Source of the DNA: an uncultured Eubacteriales bacterium
Lineage (GTDB): Bacteria > Bacillota > Clostridia > Oscillospirales > Acutalibacteraceae
DNA: 8,493 nucleotides
Assembly (NCBI GenBank): GCA_934408795.1
Contig: CAKRVQ010000033.1
Location: 1 to 8,493 of the forward strand
Reading direction: 5' to 3'
A program made the translations under genes and the position numbers. Shown in pieces: positions 5,959 through 8,493 of this stretch (position 1 is the stretch's first letter; each line of letters starts with the position of its first letter). The notes under the pieces were generated by a model. That model saw nothing but the letters and a program-made list of their open reading frames with translations. It was not told the origin of the DNA and searched no databases.

Positions 5959-6219
5959 TCAGTTTGCTTTTGCAAGACGAATTACGAGAGAAGATTTCTT
6001 TCTCGCGGCGTTATTCTTATGAATAATACCCTTGCAAGCCATCTGGTCTATCTTCTTAACGGCAGCTTTTACGACTTCTTCTTTATCTGCGCTGTTTTCG
6101 GCGATAGCCTTGTCAGCCTTCTTGATAGCAGTCTTCATCGCAGTACGATACTGCTTGTTGCGTGCATAATTTGCTTCTGCAATAAGAACACGCTTCTTTG
6201 CTGATTTGATGTTAGGCAT
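5959..6219 (-). CDS. rpsT: 30S ribosomal protein S20
   Basis: S20 binds 16S rRNA early in assembly of the small subunit. The 86 residues match the usual length. The sequence begins MPNIKSAKKRV, continues with NKxYRTAMKTAIKKADKAI and ends with GIIHKNNAARKKSSL and a short basic tail: the family pattern of three long basic helices. The open frame extends back to 6420, but that extension has no family likeness. The ATG at 6219 has a near-perfect AAGGAGGTG (6225-6232 region) six to seven bases upstream, which fixes the start. The gene is monocistronic, with its own promoter (6257-6285) and terminator (5897-5928), and is divergent from gpr. An rpsT-gpr neighbourhood is familiar in clostridia. Confidence 0.97.
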   Translation of the reverse strand: MPNIKSAKKRVLIAEANYARNKQYRTAMKTAIKKADKAIAENSADKEEVVKAAVKKIDQMACKGIIHKNNAARKKSSLVIRLAKAN

Positions 6220-6256
6220 ATTTGCACCTCCTTGCATACGGTTCCACAGTGAATAT

Positions 6257-6285
6257 ATAATATCACTTTTGAGTGCGAATTGCAA
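6257..6285 (-). promoter_or_regulatory. Sigma-A promoter of rpsT
   Basis: Read on the minus strand, TTGCAA (6285 to 6280) serves as the -35 box and TATTAT (6262 to 6257) as the -10 box, with exactly 17 bases between. Transcription should begin near 6250, giving a leader of about 30 bases that carries the strong ribosome binding site. Confidence 0.7.
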
Positions 6286-6311
6286 GAGTTTTTTTATCTT
6301 TTTATCATATG

Positions 6312-6468
6312 TGTCACTCTGAGGTGCTTTTTCCGTTCCGTAATATCTGCAAAGCCCGCTTCGGTCGGTTTGTGCGGGATAAAGACACCCTTTCGTGAGC
6401 AAACTAAGTGAGCGAACCAAGTGAGCAAAGTCAGGTAAGTCTTAATGACGGAAATGCTCCGAATGACA
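6312..6468. repeat. Degenerate inverted-repeat element in the rpsT-gpr gap
   Basis: The left part (6312-6336; starts TGTCACTCTGAG, ends TTTCCGT) is an imperfect reverse complement of 6448-6468 (ACGGAAATG ... GAATGACA). The blocks TGTCA, GAG and TTTCCGT are kept, but the arms differ in length. Inside are a CCCGC/GCGGG hairpin (6355-6359, 6374-6378) and three 13-base tandem repeats. The end motif resembles the TGTCATTCTGAG ends of short dispersed repeats found in many bacteria. I infer a decayed non-autonomous element. It occupies most of the 329-base gap between two divergent genes; the rest shows only the rpsT promoter and the gpr ribosome binding site. Confidence 0.4.
6395..6433. repeat. Three 13-base tandem repeats
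   Basis: Units GTGAGCAAACTAA (6395-6407), GTGAGCGAACCAA (6408-6420) and GTGAGCAAAGTCA (6421-6433) follow each other with no gap and share the GTGAGC-AA core. They lie about 115 bases upstream of the gpr start, within the inverted-repeat element. They could be binding sites or just the inside of a mobile repeat. Confidence 0.75.
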
Positions 6469-6548
6469 GGATAAGCGAGTCATAAAAACAGGAAACTCCC
6501 GGAAACATAAAAAATCGAAGATCACCGAAGCGAAAGGATGAAAAAGCA

Positions 6549-7382
6549 ATGAAAAATTATTCCGACCTTGCCGCCGAGTGTCGAGAGCTTGATCCGGACA
6601 GTGAGGAGCTCAGAGAAGAGGTTGTGATAACGGACGGAGTTACCGTAAGAAGGGTGACCGTCTCGACGGACAGGACCTCCGAGATCACGGGAAGACCCAA
6701 GGGACGATATTCAACCCTTGAAGCACCCGAAGGTCTTTCGGCGGTGAATTCCGAACGCATATCACACGCGCTTGTCGAGGAGCTCTCACTCTTTTTGCCC
6801 GAGGGCGACGGTTGTGTTATTGTTGCGGGTCTCGGAAACCGTGCGGTGACTCCGGACGCGCTCGGCCCCAGAGTCGCATCGAAGATCATTGCAACGCGGC
6901 ATATAACCGAAGAGCTTGCAAACAGGATAGGTCTTAAAGGTCTGAAAAGTGTTGCGGTCGTTGCGCCGGGGGTTCTCGGGCAAACGGGAATCGAAACCGC
7001 AGAAACCGTCAAAAGCGCAGTCGACACGGTGCATCCGCGCGCGGTATTGACGATCGACGCACTCACTGCAAGATCGGTCGACCGTTTATGCACGACAATA
7101 CAGATCACCGATTCGGGTATATCTCCGGGATCGGGAGTCGGGAACCGACGCGCGGAAATAAGTCAGGGTACGGTGGGGGTGCCGGTCATATCGATCGGAA
7201 TACCGACGGTTGTCAACGCTTCCACGATAGCAGGTAAAGAAAGCGGCGACGAAAACGATATGATCGTAACTCCCAAGGACATAGACTCGCTCATAGAATC
7301 GGCGTCAACGACGGTGGCGCTTGCGGTGAACTGTTTACTCCAGCCGTCGGTAGATATTGCAACAATAAGGAGTTGTATGTAA
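6549..7382 (+). CDS. gpr: Germination protease (GPR endopeptidase, family A25)
   Basis: GPR degrades the small acid-soluble proteins that coat DNA in dormant spores, releasing amino acids during germination; it is made in the forespore as an inactive zymogen. The 277 residues carry the family blocks in order: SDLAAE (5-10), GRYSTLEAP (52-60), AGLGNRAVTPDALGP (93-107), APGVLGQTGIET (139-150), IDALTAR (169-175), TIQITDSGISPGSGVGNRR (183-201), GVPVISIGIPTVVNA (210-224) and MIVTPKDIDSLI (238-249). D103 and D170 correspond to the acidic residues proposed as catalytic in the Bacillus enzyme. Two differences from the Bacillus protein (about 370 residues) stand out: only about four residues precede the (T/S)DLA cleavage region, and the long insert between the VVNA and MIVTP blocks is reduced to about a dozen residues. 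AAAGGA lies about 10 bases before the ATG. A forespore sigma-G promoter is expected, but I found no good match. The next gene overlaps the stop codon. Confidence 0.95.
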   Translation: MKNYSDLAAECRELDPDSEELREEVVITDGVTVRRVTVSTDRTSEITGRPKGRYSTLEAPEGLSAVNSERISHALVEELSLFLPEGDGCVIVAGLGNRAVTPDALGPRVASKIIATRHITEELANRIGLKGLKSVAVVAPGVLGQTGIETAETVKSAVDTVHPRAVLTIDALTARSVDRLCTTIQITDSGISPGSGVGNRRAEISQGTVGVPVISIGIPTVVNASTIAGKESGDENDMIVTPKDIDSLIESASTTVALAVNCLLQPSVDIATIRSCM

Positions 7383-7747
7383 TGGGCAGCCATTCGGCAT
7401 ACGGACATGATCTACGCCGTCATAAGGCGCGCGGTCATACGGTACGAAGCAATGCAAAGCCTTTCTTACAGAGTTTCATTCTCTCCTTTGCGGCGCTGAT
7501 TGTCCCCGCCCTCCTGTTCTTTTCTGTTTGCGTAATTTACAGGACCGCAGGTGAGACAAGCGGAAACGGCGGCATTGCGATAGCCTACGACGATTACAAT
7601 CTTACCCTGTTTGACAACGACATTGATGTCGGCTTTATCAAATATCTTGCCTATCCTGCGGCGGTAATATCGAAGATCAACTTCGGTATCATTGATGTCA
7701 TTAAATACATCATAGACAAAGCAGTCGAAGTGATAGGTATGCTCTGA
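7382..7747 (+). CDS. Small single-pass membrane protein coupled to gpr, unknown function
   Basis: I do not recognise this 121-residue protein. Seen: a basic N-terminal tail (residues 1-27, with LRRHKARGHTVR), one clear membrane segment (about 30-52, SFILSFAALIVPALLFFSV), then an acidic stretch (YDDYNLTLFDNDIDVG) and a C-terminal end rich in Ile/Val/Phe that could form an amphipathic helix. By the positive-inside rule the tail is cytoplasmic and the rest outside. The ATG shares its A with the gpr stop (TAATG, 7380-7384). Its ribosome binding site, AAGGAG (7367-7372), lies inside gpr nine bases upstream. A TTG start at 7373 is unlikely because it abuts that site. The tight coupling implies forespore expression with gpr. 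In many spore formers spoIIP follows gpr; like SpoIIP this protein has a short N-terminal tail and one membrane segment, but it lacks any amidase domain. Confidence 0.75.
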   Translation: MGSHSAYGHDLRRHKARGHTVRSNAKPFLQSFILSFAALIVPALLFFSVCVIYRTAGETSGNGGIAIAYDDYNLTLFDNDIDVGFIKYLAYPAAVISKINFGIIDVIKYIIDKAVEVIGML

Positions 7748-7870
7748 GCCGCGGTCATTCTGCATCGGGATCGAATATAATATTATTATCGACTGTCGGC
7801 GGCAGGGGTTATGAGTGTGATGTTATGTCGTCGATCAACGATAGCGGCAAACAGCAAATGAAAATTTCTT

Positions 7871-7899
7871 TTGATTTTCGGTCCAATGTGTGTTACACT
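7871..7899 (+). promoter_or_regulatory. Sigma-A promoter with extended -10, upstream of LOG gene
   Basis: TTGATT (7871-7876), a 17-base spacer and TACACT (7894-7899) preceded by TGT (7891-7893) make an extended -10 promoter. Transcription should begin near 7906, about 36 bases before the ATG at 7942. It makes the LOG gene independent of gpr. The rest of the 194-base gap after the gpr operon shows an A/T-rich near-palindrome around 7771-7792 but no clear terminator. Confidence 0.7.
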
Positions 7900-7941
7900 C
7901 GATAGTAAAGAATCGGTATATTTCCAAAAGGAGGTCCTGTT

Positions 7942-8481
7942 ATGAAGATATGCGTTTTCGGAGCGGCAAGCGATACCATTGCTCCCGTTTTCACGGATGA
8001 AGCCCAAAAGCTCGGCAAAAAAATCGCCGAGAGAGGGCACACGCTGGTATACGGAGCGGGTGCCACAGGTATGATGGGTGCGGTTGCCGAAGGTGTAAAG
8101 AGCGGCGGCGGCACAATAAAAGGTGTAGCGCCCGAATACTTTAACACACCCGGGGTGTTGTTTGAGGGATGTGATGAGCTCATTTACACCGACACCATGC
8201 GTGAGCGCAAGCAGATAATGGAGGATTCATCCGATGCCTTCATTATGACTCCCGGCGGGATAGGAACATTTGAGGAATTCTTTGAGATACTCACCCTTGC
8301 GGATCTCGGAAGGCATAAAAAGCCGATAGCGGTATTCAATGTGGCGGGATACTTCAACTGGGTGGACGAAGTGCTCGACTCTTCGGTCAGCCAAGGCTTT
8401 GTTTCAAAGAACATATACGGAGTGTACAACACCTTTACCGATGCGGAGGAAATGCTTAACTACCTTGAAAGCAGCAAGTGA
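7942..8481 (+). CDS. LOG family protein (TIGR00730), nucleoside 5'-monophosphate phosphoribohydrolase
   Basis: A complete 179-residue member of the LOG (Lonely Guy) family with a Rossmann-like fold. Plant and some bacterial members release the free base from cytokinin riboside 5'-monophosphates; others act on AMP or other nucleotides, and many are misnamed lysine decarboxylases. Seen: KICVFGAAS at the N terminus, the glycine-rich GAGATGMMG (38-46), MRERKQIM (86-93), which supplies the conserved Arg and Lys, and the signature PGGIGTFEE (104-112) with its catalytic glutamate. Both signature motifs are intact, so activity is expected; whether the substrate is a cytokinin or simply AMP cannot be read from the sequence. 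AAAAGGAGGT (7926-7935) gives a near-perfect ribosome binding site. The gene has its own extended -10 promoter. It ends 12 bases before the window edge, so any partner gene is out of view. Confidence 0.95.
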   Translation: MKICVFGAASDTIAPVFTDEAQKLGKKIAERGHTLVYGAGATGMMGAVAEGVKSGGGTIKGVAPEYFNTPGVLFEGCDELIYTDTMRERKQIMEDSSDAFIMTPGGIGTFEEFFEILTLADLGRHKKPIAVFNVAGYFNWVDEVLDSSVSQGFVSKNIYGVYNTFTDAEEMLNYLESSK

Positions 8482-8493
8482 TATTGTTTGTTC

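Noticed and set aside
6220..6420. 67-residue N-terminal extension of S20
   Set aside because: It runs through the rpsT promoter and ribosome binding site, and S20 always begins near MPNIKSA.
6461..6512. Sigma-G promoter for gpr (GAATG or GGATA with CATAAAA)
   Set aside because: The boxes exist, but the spacings are 15 or over 30 bases instead of about 17-18, and CATAAAA fits the -10 consensus only in part.
6557..7108. 183-residue antisense frame opposite gpr
   Set aside because: It is Ser/Thr-rich, without motif or ribosome binding site, and lies over well-conserved GPR blocks.
7373..7381. TTG start for the small protein after gpr
   Set aside because: The AAGGAG site touches this TTG with no spacing; the ATG at 7382 has nine bases of spacing and a TAATG overlap.
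1..8493. CRISPR array, tRNA, rRNA, transposase, toxin-antitoxin or phage genes
   Set aside because: Looked for and not seen; the tandem repeats present are too short and lack spacers.

Overview
The window looks like a chromosomal piece of an endospore-forming clostridial Firmicute, probably of the Ruminococcaceae/Oscillospiraceae type. The grounds are a germination protease gene (gpr), an L10-leader attenuator in front of rplJL, strong AAGGAGG-type ribosome binding sites, sigma-A promoters with 17-base spacers, and structured intergenic repeats of a kind I associate with that group. The family assignment is inference; a spore-forming Firmicute is well supported.

Layout. (1) Positions 1-1640, plus strand: the 3' part of rplA (L1), then a new promoter, an L10-type leader with a terminator/antiterminator switch, rplJ (L10, TTG start), rplL (L7/L12) and a strong terminator. 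These are the L1 and L10-L12 stalk proteins of the large ribosomal subunit. rpoB, the usual next gene, is absent. (2) 1640-2131: a convergent gap with no credible gene. Its right half is a highly palindromic element with a 27-base inverted repeat enclosing further hairpins. (3) 2132-5532, minus strand: a two-gene ABC operon, an ATPase followed by a 906-residue permease with two FtsX-type halves, joined by an ATGA overlap. Its upstream region (5533-5896) holds a 12-unit hexamer repeat, spaced GTGAC boxes, a pair of 9-base direct repeats and two competing hairpins beside the ribosome binding site. (4) 5897-6285, minus strand: rpsT (S20) with its own promoter and terminator. (5) 6286-6548: a divergent gap with three 13-base tandem repeats inside a degenerate inverted-repeat element. 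(6) 6549-7747, plus strand: gpr, with almost no propeptide and lacking the insert of the Bacillus enzyme, coupled by TAATG to a 121-residue single-pass membrane protein I do not recognise. It sits where spoIIP is often found. (7) 7748-8493: an extended -10 promoter and a complete LOG-family (TIGR00730) nucleotide hydrolase gene.

The protein-coding genes belong mostly to well-known families. No defence system, CRISPR array, transposase or tRNA is visible. The best candidates for something undescribed are the cloverleaf-like element at 1869-2079, the control region of the ABC operon, and the small membrane protein coupled to gpr.
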